A stretch of 64,000 nt of DNA from Streptomyces fulvoviolaceus. GTDB taxonomy: Bacteria; Actinomycetota; Actinomycetes; Streptomycetales; Streptomycetaceae. Shown here one piece after another: positions 11,769-19,723 of the stretch. The notes beneath the pieces are model-generated. The model had not been told where the DNA came from and did no database searches. It saw only the letters and a program-made list of their open reading frames with translations. The stretch covers positions 62,001 through 126,000 of the forward strand of contig NZ_JOEY01000033.1 of the NCBI RefSeq assembly GCF_000718165.1, read 5' to 3'. Each line of letters begins with the position of its first letter. The stretch's first letter is position 1. The position numbers and the translations under genes are program-made.

Positions 11769-12563
11769 ATGTCCCACACCGCTCACATACGCAGCCACCG
11801 GAAACCCCGCCGCAGCGCGACGACTTCCATCGCCGTGCGCGCCGGAGTTGCCGGTGGCGTCCTCAGCATGGCAGCGGCGGGCGCGTCGGCTTCGGCGAGC
11901 GCCGCCGAGTCGACGACGCAGACCATCGAACTGCCCGCTCTCACGGCCGACATGGCCGCTCAGGTCGCCGAGTCCGCGGACGCCACCCAGCAGGCCGCGG
12001 CCAACTACCAGCTGCAGGCCGAGCGCGACGCGGCTGCCGCAAAGGCCGCGAAGCAGGCCAAGGCGGACCTCGCTGAGGCGAAGAAGAAGGCCGAGGCCAA
12101 GGAGAAGGCCGAAGCCGCCCGCAAGGCCGCCGCGGAGGAGGCCGCGTCCCGCAGCGCCGAGCGCACCACGCTCACGTCGACCTCCACGACGGCGTCCGCT
12201 CCCGCCAGCGGCAGCGTCGCCACGGTCATCGCCTTCCTCAACGCGCAGGTCGGCGACGCCTACGTCATGGGCGGCACCGGCCCCAACGCGTGGGACTGCT
12301 CCGGCCTCGTCCAGGCCGCGTTCAAGCAGGTCGGCGTGGACCTCCCCCGCGTTTCGGGAGACCAGTCGACGGCCGGTACGCCGGTCTCGCTCTCCAACCT
12401 GCAGGTCGGCGACATCCTGTACTGGGGCTCCGCCGGCTCCGCGTACCACGTGGGTGTCTACATCGGTGACGGCCAGTACCTGGACGCGGCCAACCCGTCC
12501 AAGGGCGTTGTCATCCAGGACCTGTCCGGGTACCCGGCGACGGGCGCGGTGCGCGTACTCTGA
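11769..12563 (+). CDS. Secreted NlpC/P60 (C40) peptidoglycan hydrolase
   Basis: Exported cell-wall endopeptidase, 264 aa from the ATG at 11769. The N-terminus (MSHTAHIRSHRKPRRS, then a hydrophobic stretch to SASASAAES) is a signal peptide. Residues around 60-140 form an Ala/Lys/Glu-rich coiled coil. The last 110 or so residues are the NlpC/P60 papain-like domain, with the catalytic Cys in WDCSGLVQAAF and His in YHVGVYIGDG. Such enzymes cut peptide stems of peptidoglycan during growth and sporulation. In-frame ATGs at 11712 and 11739 exist, but the signal-peptide layout favours 11769; no strong ribosome site decides it. Confidence 0.9.
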   Translation: MSHTAHIRSHRKPRRSATTSIAVRAGVAGGVLSMAAAGASASASAAESTTQTIELPALTADMAAQVAESADATQQAAANYQLQAERDAAAAKAAKQAKADLAEAKKKAEAKEKAEAARKAAAEEAASRSAERTTLTSTSTTASAPASGSVATVIAFLNAQVGDAYVMGGTGPNAWDCSGLVQAAFKQVGVDLPRVSGDQSTAGTPVSLSNLQVGDILYWGSAGSAYHVGVYIGDGQYLDAANPSKGVVIQDLSGYPATGAVRVL

Positions 12564-12584
12564 CGCACACGCGTACGGATCGTC

Positions 12585-12621
12585 GGAAGGGCCGCAGCCG
12601 CTCGGGGGCAGCGGCCCTTCC
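12585..12621. terminator. Strong hairpin terminator between convergent genes
   Basis: An 11-bp perfect stem (GGAAGGGCCGC pairing with GCGGCCCTTCC) with a 15-base loop, 21 bp after the NlpC/P60 stop and before the 3' end of the convergent FAD oxidoreductase. It can serve both strands. There is no long T tract, as is usual in Streptomyces. Confidence 0.8.
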
Positions 12622-12666
12622 GCCCGCGCATAAGCCCTGGAAGCCCGTGAAGGCCCTTCCTGAGGC

Positions 12667-14469
12667 CTAACCGAGGTCGAAGGTGTTGGGCAGCCCCAAC
12701 CGGTAGCGGGCCTCGTCGACGCGCTTCAGGGGCTCCATCTCCGGGGGTCGGAACAGCTCCTGGATCTCACACGGCTCGGCGTCCGAATTGTCCGCGTCCA
12801 GGAGCGCGTTGACCGCGAGGCGCGCGGACTCGTTGGCGCCCTCCATCGTGGCCAGGTCCACGTCGGTGCGCACATAGTCGCCCGCGAGGAAGAAGTTGGG
12901 CACCTTCGTGCGGGCGGTGGGGCGGTTGTAGAGCGTGCCCGTGGGGTGGATGAGGAGCTGTTCGCGGTTCTGCGGGTCGGAGCCGCCCACGCCCGTCACC
13001 GCCGGGTCCATGAACCAGCCGAGGCGGTCCCCGTCCGTGAGGGTCGTCTTACCGGCGTCGTTCAGGCCGTCCTTCAGCTGGGCCCAGAGTTCGGCGACGA
13101 TCTCGTCCTTGGTGCACTCCTTGGCCGTCTTGCCGTACAGGATGCCGGGCTTGTCCCACTCCGAGATGATCGCGGAGAGACATTCATGAGCCTGTCCGTC
13201 GCCGTAGTCACGCGCGAAGTCCCGTCCGTCCCAGAACTGCGCCTGGCCGATGCCCGTCACCGACCAGGGTGAGTCGAGGCAGTTGATGTGGCCGTGCACG
13301 ACGGGTGTGGGCGTGCGCAGGTAGAACATCACGCCGGTCATCCAGTCCGTCTGCAGCGCATCGCAGCGTGCGAGCTGCGGGTCGGCCGCGCGCAGGGCCG
13401 GGCCCCACGTCACGCGCGCGTGCTCGACCGGGAGCGCGGAGACGTAGTGGTCGGCGGTGACGGTACGTTCGTCGCCGCCGTCGCGGGCCGAGACGCGGAC
13501 GCCGGTGACGCGGCCGCCGTCGTAGGCGACCTCGTGGACCTGGGTCCCGAGCACGAACTCGACGCCGAGGGAGCGCAGATACGTCTCCCAGGGGTCGATC
13601 CAGGCCTCGCTGGTGGGGGCGTTGAGGATGCGGTCGACGTCGGCGTCGCCGTCCATGCCTCGGCCGAGCAGGCCCCACAGGAGGAGGGCCTCGATGATGA
13701 TGCGGCCGACGGTGCGCGTGGAGGCGACTTCCGCGCGGGTGGCGACGAGGTTGCGGGTCTGGCCGATGCCGAGAAGCGTCTGGTACTCCGCGCTCATCTC
13801 GTCGGCCCGGATGAAGTCCCACCACGCGACCTTCTCCCACTGGTCCTCGCGGCGGGCGTCGCAGCTGGTGAGGTGGACCAGGAGCCGGTCGGCGAAGTAG
13901 GCGGCCTCGTGGGCGGGGAGGCGGGTGCCGAGGTCCAGGACGGAGAGGATCTGGTCGCGGATCCAGAGCGGGGTGAGGTCGCCCGGGGCCGGCGGAGTGG
14001 TGGCGCGGCGCAGCGGGAAGTGCAGGTCGGGGCGGCCGCCGGAACGGGCGAACAACGCCTCGGTGGCGCCGCGGAAGTTGTCGTGGACGCCGTTCGCGTT
14101 GCCGGGGAAGGGGATGCGGCGCATCGTGTCCGGCAGGTTCCGGTAGAAGCCGGGGAAGAAGCGGAAGCCGTGCTCGGCGGGGAGCGGCTTGCGACCGCCG
14201 GTGCCGGTGCCCGGGACGTCCATCGAGCGGGCCTTGCCGCCGAGGGTGTCGTAGTACTCGTAGACGGTGACGGCGTAGCCGCGCTCGGCGAGTTCGTGGG
14301 CAGCACTGAGGCCGGAGACACCGCCGCCGAGGACGGCGACGCGCTTGCCGGACGCGGCGCTCGCGCTCGACGCCGGCCATAAGGCGAGGGCGCCGGCCGC
14401 TCCCCCGGCACCGGCCAGGAAGCGTCTACGTGTCTGGCCCTGGGGCTGCTGTGCGTGTTCTGTTGTCAT
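12667..14469 (-). CDS. Tat-exported FAD-dependent oxidoreductase (amine oxidase / phytoene desaturase type)
   Basis: 600-aa flavoprotein. The N-terminus has a twin-arginine signal ([19 protein letters not shown]), so it should fold in the cytoplasm and be exported with FAD bound. The FAD-binding Rossmann motif [19 protein letters not shown] follows. Later come [12 protein letters not shown] and, near the C-terminus, [21 protein letters not shown], the second FAD-contact motif of the amine oxidase/carotenoid desaturase superfamily. The substrate cannot be read from sequence; hydroxysqualene dehydroxylase-like enzymes are one candidate relative. An in-frame ATG at 14511 would put 14 extra residues before the Tat signal, so 14469 is preferred. 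Transcribed away from def. Confidence 0.78.
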   Translation of the reverse strand: MTTEHAQQPQGQTRRRFLAGAGGAAGALALWPASSASAASGKRVAVLGGGVSGLSAAHELAERGYAVTVYEYYDTLGGKARSMDVPGTGTGGRKPLPAEHGFRFFPGFYRNLPDTMRRIPFPGNANGVHDNFRGATEALFARSGGRPDLHFPLRRATTPPAPGDLTPLWIRDQILSVLDLGTRLPAHEAAYFADRLLVHLTSCDARREDQWEKVAWWDFIRADEMSAEYQTLLGIGQTRNLVATRAEVASTRTVGRIIIEALLLWGLLGRGMDGDADVDRILNAPTSEAWIDPWETYLRSLGVEFVLGTQVHEVAYDGGRVTGVRVSARDGGDERTVTADHYVSALPVEHARVTWGPALRAADPQLARCDALQTDWMTGVMFYLRTPTPVVHGHINCLDSPWSVTGIGQAQFWDGRDFARDYGDGQAHECLSAIISEWDKPGILYGKTAKECTKDEIVAELWAQLKDGLNDAGKTTLTDGDRLGWFMDPAVTGVGGSDPQNREQLLIHPTGTLYNRPTARTKVPNFFLAGDYVRTDVDLATMEGANESARLAVNALLDADNSDAEPCEIQELFRPPEMEPLKRVDEARYRLGLPNTFDLG

Positions 14470-14559
14470 GGATACCGGAGGGTAGGGAGGGGCTCCGGAC
14501 ACCGGAACCATGTTTTCCCGTCACCCACAGCATCCTCACAACCACAAGGAGAAACAGCC

Positions 14560-15189
14560 ATGCCAAGCGTGTTCGTGCAGGGCAGGCCCGTCGACTCGTA
14601 TCCGCCGCTCGCGCCCGAGGCCCGGCGCGGGAAGGTGCGGCGGATCACCGAGGTCGGTGAAGAGGTCCTGCACAAGCCGTGCCGGGACGTGACCGAGTTC
14701 GGGCCCGATCTCGCCGCGCTGATCGACGACATGTTCCTGACGATGTACATCGCCGACGGGGCGGGGCTCGCGGCGAACCAGGTCGGCGTCGATCTGCGGC
14801 TGTTCGTGTACGACTGCCCGGACGACGACGGGGTCCGGCACGTCGGACACATCGTCAACCCGGTGCTGGACGCACTCGAACCGGCCGGGCGCAGGCTGCT
14901 CGACGACAGCGAGGGCTGCCTCTCGGTGCCGGGCGCCGTCATGGATGTACCGCGTCCGGACCTGGCCGTGGTGCGCGGCCTGGACAAGGACGGCGAGGAG
15001 ATCGTGATCGAGGGAACGGGGTACTTCGCGCGGTGCCTCGCCCACGAGACCGACCACGTGGGCGGACAGGTCTACCTGGACCGGCTCTCCAGCCGCGAAC
15101 GCAAGGACGCGCTGCGGCAGGTGGCGGACCGGCGCGACGAGGTGTTCGCGCGCCGGGCCGCCAACATCGAGGCGCTCAGCGGCAGTTAG
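14560..15189 (+). CDS. def: Peptide deformylase
   Basis: 209-aa metalloenzyme that removes the N-formyl group from nascent proteins. All three signatures are present: motif 1 [10 protein letters not shown] near residues 67-76; motif 2 EGCLSVPG with metal-ligand Cys120; motif 3 HETDH at 162-166 with two His ligands and the catalytic Glu163. ATG 14560 follows AAGGAGAAACAGCC, a clear ribosome site; in-frame codons further upstream lie in the divergent intergenic region. Streptomyces usually carries several def paralogues and this cannot be ranked among them from here. Confidence 0.93.
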   Translation: MPSVFVQGRPVDSYPPLAPEARRGKVRRITEVGEEVLHKPCRDVTEFGPDLAALIDDMFLTMYIADGAGLAANQVGVDLRLFVYDCPDDDGVRHVGHIVNPVLDALEPAGRRLLDDSEGCLSVPGAVMDVPRPDLAVVRGLDKDGEEIVIEGTGYFARCLAHETDHVGGQVYLDRLSSRERKDALRQVADRRDEVFARRAANIEALSGS

Positions 15190-15213
15190 GACCTGCCAGT
15201 GAGGGCCTGGCGT

Positions 15214-15297
15214 TCAGCGCCTGACGGAATGGACCAGTGCCCAGACCGCCACGGCGATGAGGATGACGAAGACGGGTAACGCAACCCCTACGTCCAT
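15214..15297 (-). CDS. Possible 27-aa single-pass membrane micropeptide
   Basis: A short frame from ATG 15297 to TGA 15214 encodes MDVGVALPVFVILIAVAVWA followed by LVHSVRR: almost all one transmembrane helix with a basic end. It lies 42 bp downstream of the geranylgeranyl-reductase-family gene on the same strand and fills the gap before the convergent def gene. GAAGG abuts the ATG, so the ribosome site is poor. The composition (acidic first turn, clean helix, Arg-Arg end) looks like a real membrane peptide rather than chance. Confidence 0.5.
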   Translation of the reverse strand: MDVGVALPVFVILIAVAVWALVHSVRR

Positions 15298-15339
15298 CCT
15301 TCAAAGGTGCCCCACCCCAGGGCATTCCGCGAGCCCTCG

Positions 15340-16638
15340 TCACGCCTTCGGCGCCACCTTGCTCAGCCCGTTGATGATGCGGTCCATCGCGTCGCCGCCC
15401 GTGGGGTCCGTGAGGTTCGCGAGCATCTTCAGCGTGAACTTCATCAGCAGGGGGTGGGTCAGACCGCGCTGGGCCGCGATCTTCATGACCTTCGGGTTGC
15501 CGATGAGCTTCACGAAGGCGCGGCCCAGCGTGTAGTAGCCGCCGTAGGTGTCCTTGAGGACCTGCGGGTAGCGCTGCAGGGCGAGTTCGCGGCTCGCGGG
15601 GGTCGGGCGGGCGTGGGCCTGGACGATGATGTCGGCGGCGATCTGGCCGGACTCCATGGCGTAGGCGATGCCCTCGCCGTTGAAGGGGTTCACCAGGCCG
15701 CCGGCGTCGCCGACCAGCAGGAGGCCCTTCGTGTAGTGCGGCTGGCGGTTGAAGGCCATGGGGAGCGCGGCACCGCGAATGGGCCCGGTCATGTTCTCCG
15801 GCGTGTAGCCCCAGTCCTCCGGCATGGACGCGCACCAGGCCTTGAGCACCTCGCGCCAGTCCAGCTCCTTGAAGGAGTCGGAGGTGTTCAGGACACCGAG
15901 GCCGACGTTGGACGTGCCGTCACCCATGCCGAAGATCCAGCCGTAGCCGGGAAGCAGCCGGTCCTCTGCGCCTCGCCGGTCCCACAGTTCCAGCCAGGAC
16001 TCCAGGTAGTCGTCCTCGTGGCGGGGGCTCTCGAAATACGTCCGGACCGCCACACCCATCGGCCGGTCCTCGCGGCGATGCAGGCCCATCGCCAGCGAGA
16101 GCCGCGTCGAGTTGCCGTCCGCCGCCACCACCAGCGGCGCGTGGAAGGTCACCTCCCGCTTCTCCCCGGTGTCGCCGAGCTTGGCGTGCACGCCGGTGAT
16201 ACGGCCGGTGCGGTCGTCGATGATCGGGGCGCCGACATTGCAGCGCTCGAACAGCCGCGCCCCCGCCTTCTGGGCCTGGCGGGCGAGTTGTTCGTCGAAG
16301 TCGTCCCGCTTGCGGACGAGTCCGTAGTCGGGGAAGGAGGCGAGATCCGGCCAGTCGAGCTGGAGGCGGACACCGCCGCCGATGATGCGAAGGCCTTTGT
16401 TCCGGAGCCAGCCGGCCTCTTCCGAGATGTCGATGCCCATCGCCACGAGCTGTTTGGTGGCGCGCGGGGTGAGGCCGTCGCCGCAGACCTTCTCGCGCGG
16501 GAACTCGGTCTTCTCCAGCAGGAGTACGTCGAGTCCGGCCTTGGCGAGGTAGTACGCGGTCGTGGAGCCGGCCGGCCCCGCGCCGACGACGATGACATCG
16601 GCGGTGTTTTCGGAGAGGGGCTCAGTCACGACGGTCAC
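15340..16638 (-). CDS. Geranylgeranyl reductase family flavoprotein, possible menaquinone side-chain reductase
   Basis: 432-aa FAD enzyme. It has the N-terminal FAD fold VVGAGPAGSTTAYYLAKAG, the family motif FPREKVCGDGLTPRA, a central GYGWIFGMGDGTSNVGLG segment and the second FAD motif LLLVGDAGGLVNPFNGEGIAYAMESG. Family members saturate isoprenoid chains (geranylgeranyl reductases, MenJ of mycobacteria) or oxidise related substrates. Streptomyces makes partly hydrogenated MK-9, and menG lies 1.1 kb away, so a MenJ-like role is a reasonable but unproven inference. GTG 16638 follows GGGGAG; a second in-frame GTG lies at 16629. Confidence 0.83.
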   Translation of the reverse strand: MTVVTEPLSENTADVIVVGAGPAGSTTAYYLAKAGLDVLLLEKTEFPREKVCGDGLTPRATKQLVAMGIDISEEAGWLRNKGLRIIGGGVRLQLDWPDLASFPDYGLVRKRDDFDEQLARQAQKAGARLFERCNVGAPIIDDRTGRITGVHAKLGDTGEKREVTFHAPLVVAADGNSTRLSLAMGLHRREDRPMGVAVRTYFESPRHEDDYLESWLELWDRRGAEDRLLPGYGWIFGMGDGTSNVGLGVLNTSDSFKELDWREVLKAWCASMPEDWGYTPENMTGPIRGAALPMAFNRQPHYTKGLLLVGDAGGLVNPFNGEGIAYAMESGQIAADIIVQAHARPTPASRELALQRYPQVLKDTYGGYYTLGRAFVKLIGNPKVMKIAAQRGLTHPLLMKFTLKMLANLTDPTGGDAMDRIINGLSKVAPKA

Positions 16639-16735
16639 GGCGGGATCTCCCCAAGTTCGGAATCTGCGTGCCGACCGGCACTGGACATGGGCAGTCTATT
16701 CAGCAGGATTGATCACCCGGCTGAAGGGCTGCCCA

Positions 16736-17260
16736 GTGAACCGAGCTCTGCCTGTAGTACGGCTGCGTGTCCCCACCGACGAGGACGCCGTCGCCTGGCA
16801 CCGGATCTTCGACGACCCGGACGTCATGGAGTTCCACGGCGGCAAGGCCGCGGAACTCTCCGTCTACGAGGAGCTCACCGCCCGCCAGCGCCGGCACGAC
16901 GCCGAGCGCGGGTACTGCCTGTGGACCATGCTCGACGAGAACGGGCAGGTCATCGGCTTCACGGGCGCCCAGCCGTGGCCGCAGGACTGGGGGCCGAAGG
17001 GCGAGATCGAGATCGGCTGGCGGCTCGGGCGGGAGTACTGGGGCAAGGGGTACGCCACCGCGGCCGCGCAGATGACCCTGGAACGGCTCAGGGCGGCGGG
17101 CGTGCCGCGCGTGGTGGCGATGGTCCTCGCCGACAACACCCGGTCCATCACGGTGACCGAGCGGCTGGGCATGCGGCTCGCCGAGGTCTTCACGACGCCG
17201 ACCGGGCAGCGCCAGGGGCACTGTTACCGACTCGACCTACAAAGCGGTCACACACGGTAA
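16736..17260 (+). CDS. GNAT family N-acetyltransferase (RimJ/RimL type)
   Basis: 174-aa acetyltransferase. The acetyl-CoA site reads GREYWGKGYATAAAQMTLE (R/Q-x-x-G-x-G/A type). It is preceded by beta-strand EIEIGWRLG and followed by VLADNTRSITVTERLGMRLAE, the RimJ/RimL-like layout. The start is taken at GTG 16736 after GAAGGGCTG; the frame is open further upstream in the divergent intergenic DNA with no domain content. Substrate unknown. Confidence 0.78.
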   Translation: MNRALPVVRLRVPTDEDAVAWHRIFDDPDVMEFHGGKAAELSVYEELTARQRRHDAERGYCLWTMLDENGQVIGFTGAQPWPQDWGPKGEIEIGWRLGREYWGKGYATAAAQMTLERLRAAGVPRVVAMVLADNTRSITVTERLGMRLAEVFTTPTGQRQGHCYRLDLQSGHTR

Positions 17261-17344
17261 TCATCTGCTACAGAACGAAACTTGACGCTTCCGGTCGGTG
17301 CGAGGCGAGAGTTACCCTGCCAAGTACCGCTGGGGGTGACATCT

Positions 17345-17677
17345 GTGCGCATAACACCCAAGACGCCCGAAGTGCACGTACCACGGCTGGTCGGTCTGAT
17401 GGCCGTGGACGCACGCGAGACGGCCCAGGCGCAGGGCCTGTTCCTGAATGCGCCGGACCGGCAGGACTTCAACCGCACCATGGTCGACTACGTCGTACGC
17501 CAGTACCCGCAGCCCGGTGCGGAGGTGCCGCGGGACTCGGTGGTGTACGTGTGGTTCGACTTCGGTCCGGGTGAGGGCGGCGGGGGGATGCGCGAGCCGC
17601 GCATCCCGAAACCGCCGAGAGGCGGGCTGCAGCGCGAGCTGGACGAGCCGGGAGATCCGTACCCGGCTCTCAGGTGA
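17345..17677 (+). CDS. Small single-PASTA-domain protein
   Basis: 110-aa protein with one PASTA-like domain (VPRLVGLMAVDARETAQAQG then YPQPGAEVPRDSVVYVWFD) and a Pro/Arg/Gly-rich tail. PASTA domains bind uncrosslinked muropeptides or beta-lactams in penicillin-binding proteins and Hanks kinases. Here there is no signal peptide or membrane helix, so the site of action is unclear. GTG 17345 has GGGGGTGA 8 bases upstream. It converges with menG, leaving only 12 bp between stops. Confidence 0.72.
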   Translation: MRITPKTPEVHVPRLVGLMAVDARETAQAQGLFLNAPDRQDFNRTMVDYVVRQYPQPGAEVPRDSVVYVWFDFGPGEGGGGMREPRIPKPPRGGLQRELDEPGDPYPALR

Positions 17678-17689
17678 GCTTGAAGCCGG

Positions 17690-18385
17690 TCAGCTCTCCT
17701 TGAAGCCCCGGTGCAGGGCCACGATCCCGCCGCTCAGGTTCCGCCAGGCCACCTTCGACCAGCCGGCCTTGCGCAGCCGCTCGGCCAGCGCGGGCTGGTC
17801 GGGCCAGGCGCGGATGGACTCGGCGAGGTAGACGTAGGCGTCGGGGTTCGAGGACACCGCGCGCGCGACCGGAGGCAGGGCGCGCATGAGGTACTCGGTG
17901 TACACGGTCCGGAAGGGCGCCCAGGTCGGGTGTGAGAACTCACAGATCACGACCCGGCCGCCGGGCTTGGTCACCCGGTACATCTCGCGCAGCGCCGCGT
18001 CGAAGTCCTGGACGTTGCGCAGCCCGAAGGAGATCGTGACGGCGTCGAAGGTGTCGTCCTTGAAGGGCAGTTTCGTCGCGTCGCCCGCAGTGAACGGCAG
18101 CCAGGTGTGCCGCTTCTTGCCGACCTGGAGCATGCCGAGCGAGAAGTCGCAGGGGACGACGTAGGCGCCGGTGCGGGCGAAGGGCAGCGAGGACGTGGCC
18201 GTACCGGCGGCCAGGTCCAGGACCTTCTGCGCGGGGCGGGCGTCGACGGCCTTGGCGACCTCCCTGCGCCACACCCGGTCCTGGCCGAGCGACAGCACGT
18301 CGTTGGTCAGGTCGTACCGTTCCGCCACGTCGTCGAACATCGAGGCGACTTCGTGCGGCTGCTTGTTCAGGGAAGCGCGGGTCAC
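17690..18385 (-). CDS. menG: Demethylmenaquinone methyltransferase
   Basis: 231-aa class I SAM methyltransferase of the UbiE/MenG family. It catalyses the last step of menaquinone synthesis, C-methylation of demethylmenaquinone. The SAM motif is [16 protein letters not shown]. Family signatures include the [19 protein letters not shown]-terminus and the [20 protein letters not shown] segment, then a C-terminal [17 protein letters not shown] start at 18385. It belongs with mqnC and mqnA elsewhere in the window, so the organism uses the futalosine route. Confidence 0.94.
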   Translation of the reverse strand: MTRASLNKQPHEVASMFDDVAERYDLTNDVLSLGQDRVWRREVAKAVDARPAQKVLDLAAGTATSSLPFARTGAYVVPCDFSLGMLQVGKKRHTWLPFTAGDATKLPFKDDTFDAVTISFGLRNVQDFDAALREMYRVTKPGGRVVICEFSHPTWAPFRTVYTEYLMRALPPVARAVSSNPDAYVYLAESIRAWPDQPALAERLRKAGWSKVAWRNLSGGIVALHRGFKES

Positions 18386-18421
18386 GGGCCCATTGTTGCA
18401 GTACGTCCCCCCGCGCCCGGC

Positions 18422-19723
18422 TCAGGGGAGCAGCCGCGGCTTCTTCTTCCCCGCCACGTCCTCCACCCATCCGCACAGCAGGATGAACACGGCGATCAGG
18501 ACCCAGCCGATGCCGAACATGAACCACTGGCTCTCCAGCGGCAGGTACTTCTCGAAGGCCGGCACGTTCCAGAACTGGTCGATCAGCGGCACGGCCAGGA
18601 TCAGCGCGATCTCGTGCCAGAGGTAGATCGTCACGGCCCTCGCGTTGAAGATCGTGACGATCCGGTCGAGGCGCCGGAAGCGGGTCAGGCCCGCGAAGTC
18701 GATCCGGAAGTGCGCCTTGGCCCACATCAGCAGCATCACGTACCCGGCCGACCAGTACGTCTGCGCGAGCGGGTTCTCGTCCAGGTCGTACGTGCCCACC
18801 TCGGCCTGGTGCGTGAAGGCGTACCAGCCGCCGAAGCCGATCGCGGCGAGCGACAGGACGACCACCAGGAACGGCTTCATCCGCTGCAGCACACCGTCGC
18901 GGTGGGCGAAGCCGAGCACCCAGCAGAAGAGGTACGTCGACAGGTCCCACAGCTCGTTGCCGAACCGGTTGTACGGTCCCGCCCACACGAACTTCAGGAT
19001 CAGGATCGGCACGAGGGTCAGCGCCAGCACCGGGATCGGCGCCTTGCGGAAGATCCACAGGAGGGCCGGGGAGAGCAGCACGAACCAGAGGTACGTCCGC
19101 AGGTACCAGAGGATCTCCCAGGCCTGCACGCCCCACTGGTTGCCCGGCGGGTCGCCCAGCGGCACGATCCAGAACACGATCTGCCAGCTCGGCATCCAGT
19201 CGTGGATCAGCATCGCGGTCACCACGAAGAAGCCCCAGAACCAGAACGGCGGCAGGAGCCGCCGCATCCGGCTCTTGACCACCTTGAACGCGGGGCGCTC
19301 CAGGGACTTCGCCATCAGCGTGCCGGCCAGGGCGAACATAATCCCCATGGAGGGGAAGACCATGCCGCACCAGGCCCACCCGAACGTGTGATAGGTGACG
19401 ACGCGGACGAGGGCGATCGCGCGGAGGGTGTCGAAGTAGCGGTCGCGGCCCGCGGGCTTGGGCGGCTGCTTCTCCTTCGCCGCCTCTTCTTCTAGGACCG
19501 CCACCGCGGCCTCGGGTTCCGGCTCCACCGCGGGGAGCGAGGCCGTCTCGTACGGCTGCTCGTAGTCGACGTACTGCTGGGGGTACGGCTGCTGCACGTA
19601 CTGCGGCTGCTGCTGCGGCTGCTCGTAACCGCCGTACCCATAACCGGAGCCCTGCTGCGGGTAACCCTGTTGCGGATACCCCTGCTGCGGCGGGTACCCC
19701 TGCTGATCCGTCTCCCAGCTCAT
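18422..19723 (-). CDS. Integral membrane acyltransferase with QGYP-repeat N-terminus
   Basis: 433-aa acyltransferase-3/OpgC-like protein. Residues 1-75 are disordered, with tandem QGYPQQGYPQQG-type repeats rich in Gln, Tyr and Pro. A core of about ten transmembrane helices follows, opening with RDRYFDTLRAIALVRVVTYH (the family Arg and catalytic-type His) and ending in VEDVAGKKKPRLLP. Such enzymes O-acylate extracellular polysaccharides or lipids. ATG 19723 shares one base with the stop of the upstream deacetylase/glycosyltransferase (TGATG), so the two are coupled and probably modify the same polymer. Confidence 0.85.
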   Translation of the reverse strand: MSWETDQQGYPPQQGYPQQGYPQQGSGYGYGGYEQPQQQPQYVQQPYPQQYVDYEQPYETASLPAVEPEPEAAVAVLEEEAAKEKQPPKPAGRDRYFDTLRAIALVRVVTYHTFGWAWCGMVFPSMGIMFALAGTLMAKSLERPAFKVVKSRMRRLLPPFWFWGFFVVTAMLIHDWMPSWQIVFWIVPLGDPPGNQWGVQAWEILWYLRTYLWFVLLSPALLWIFRKAPIPVLALTLVPILILKFVWAGPYNRFGNELWDLSTYLFCWVLGFAHRDGVLQRMKPFLVVVLSLAAIGFGGWYAFTHQAEVGTYDLDENPLAQTYWSAGYVMLLMWAKAHFRIDFAGLTRFRRLDRIVTIFNARAVTIYLWHEIALILAVPLIDQFWNVPAFEKYLPLESQWFMFGIGWVLIAVFILLCGWVEDVAGKKKPRLLP

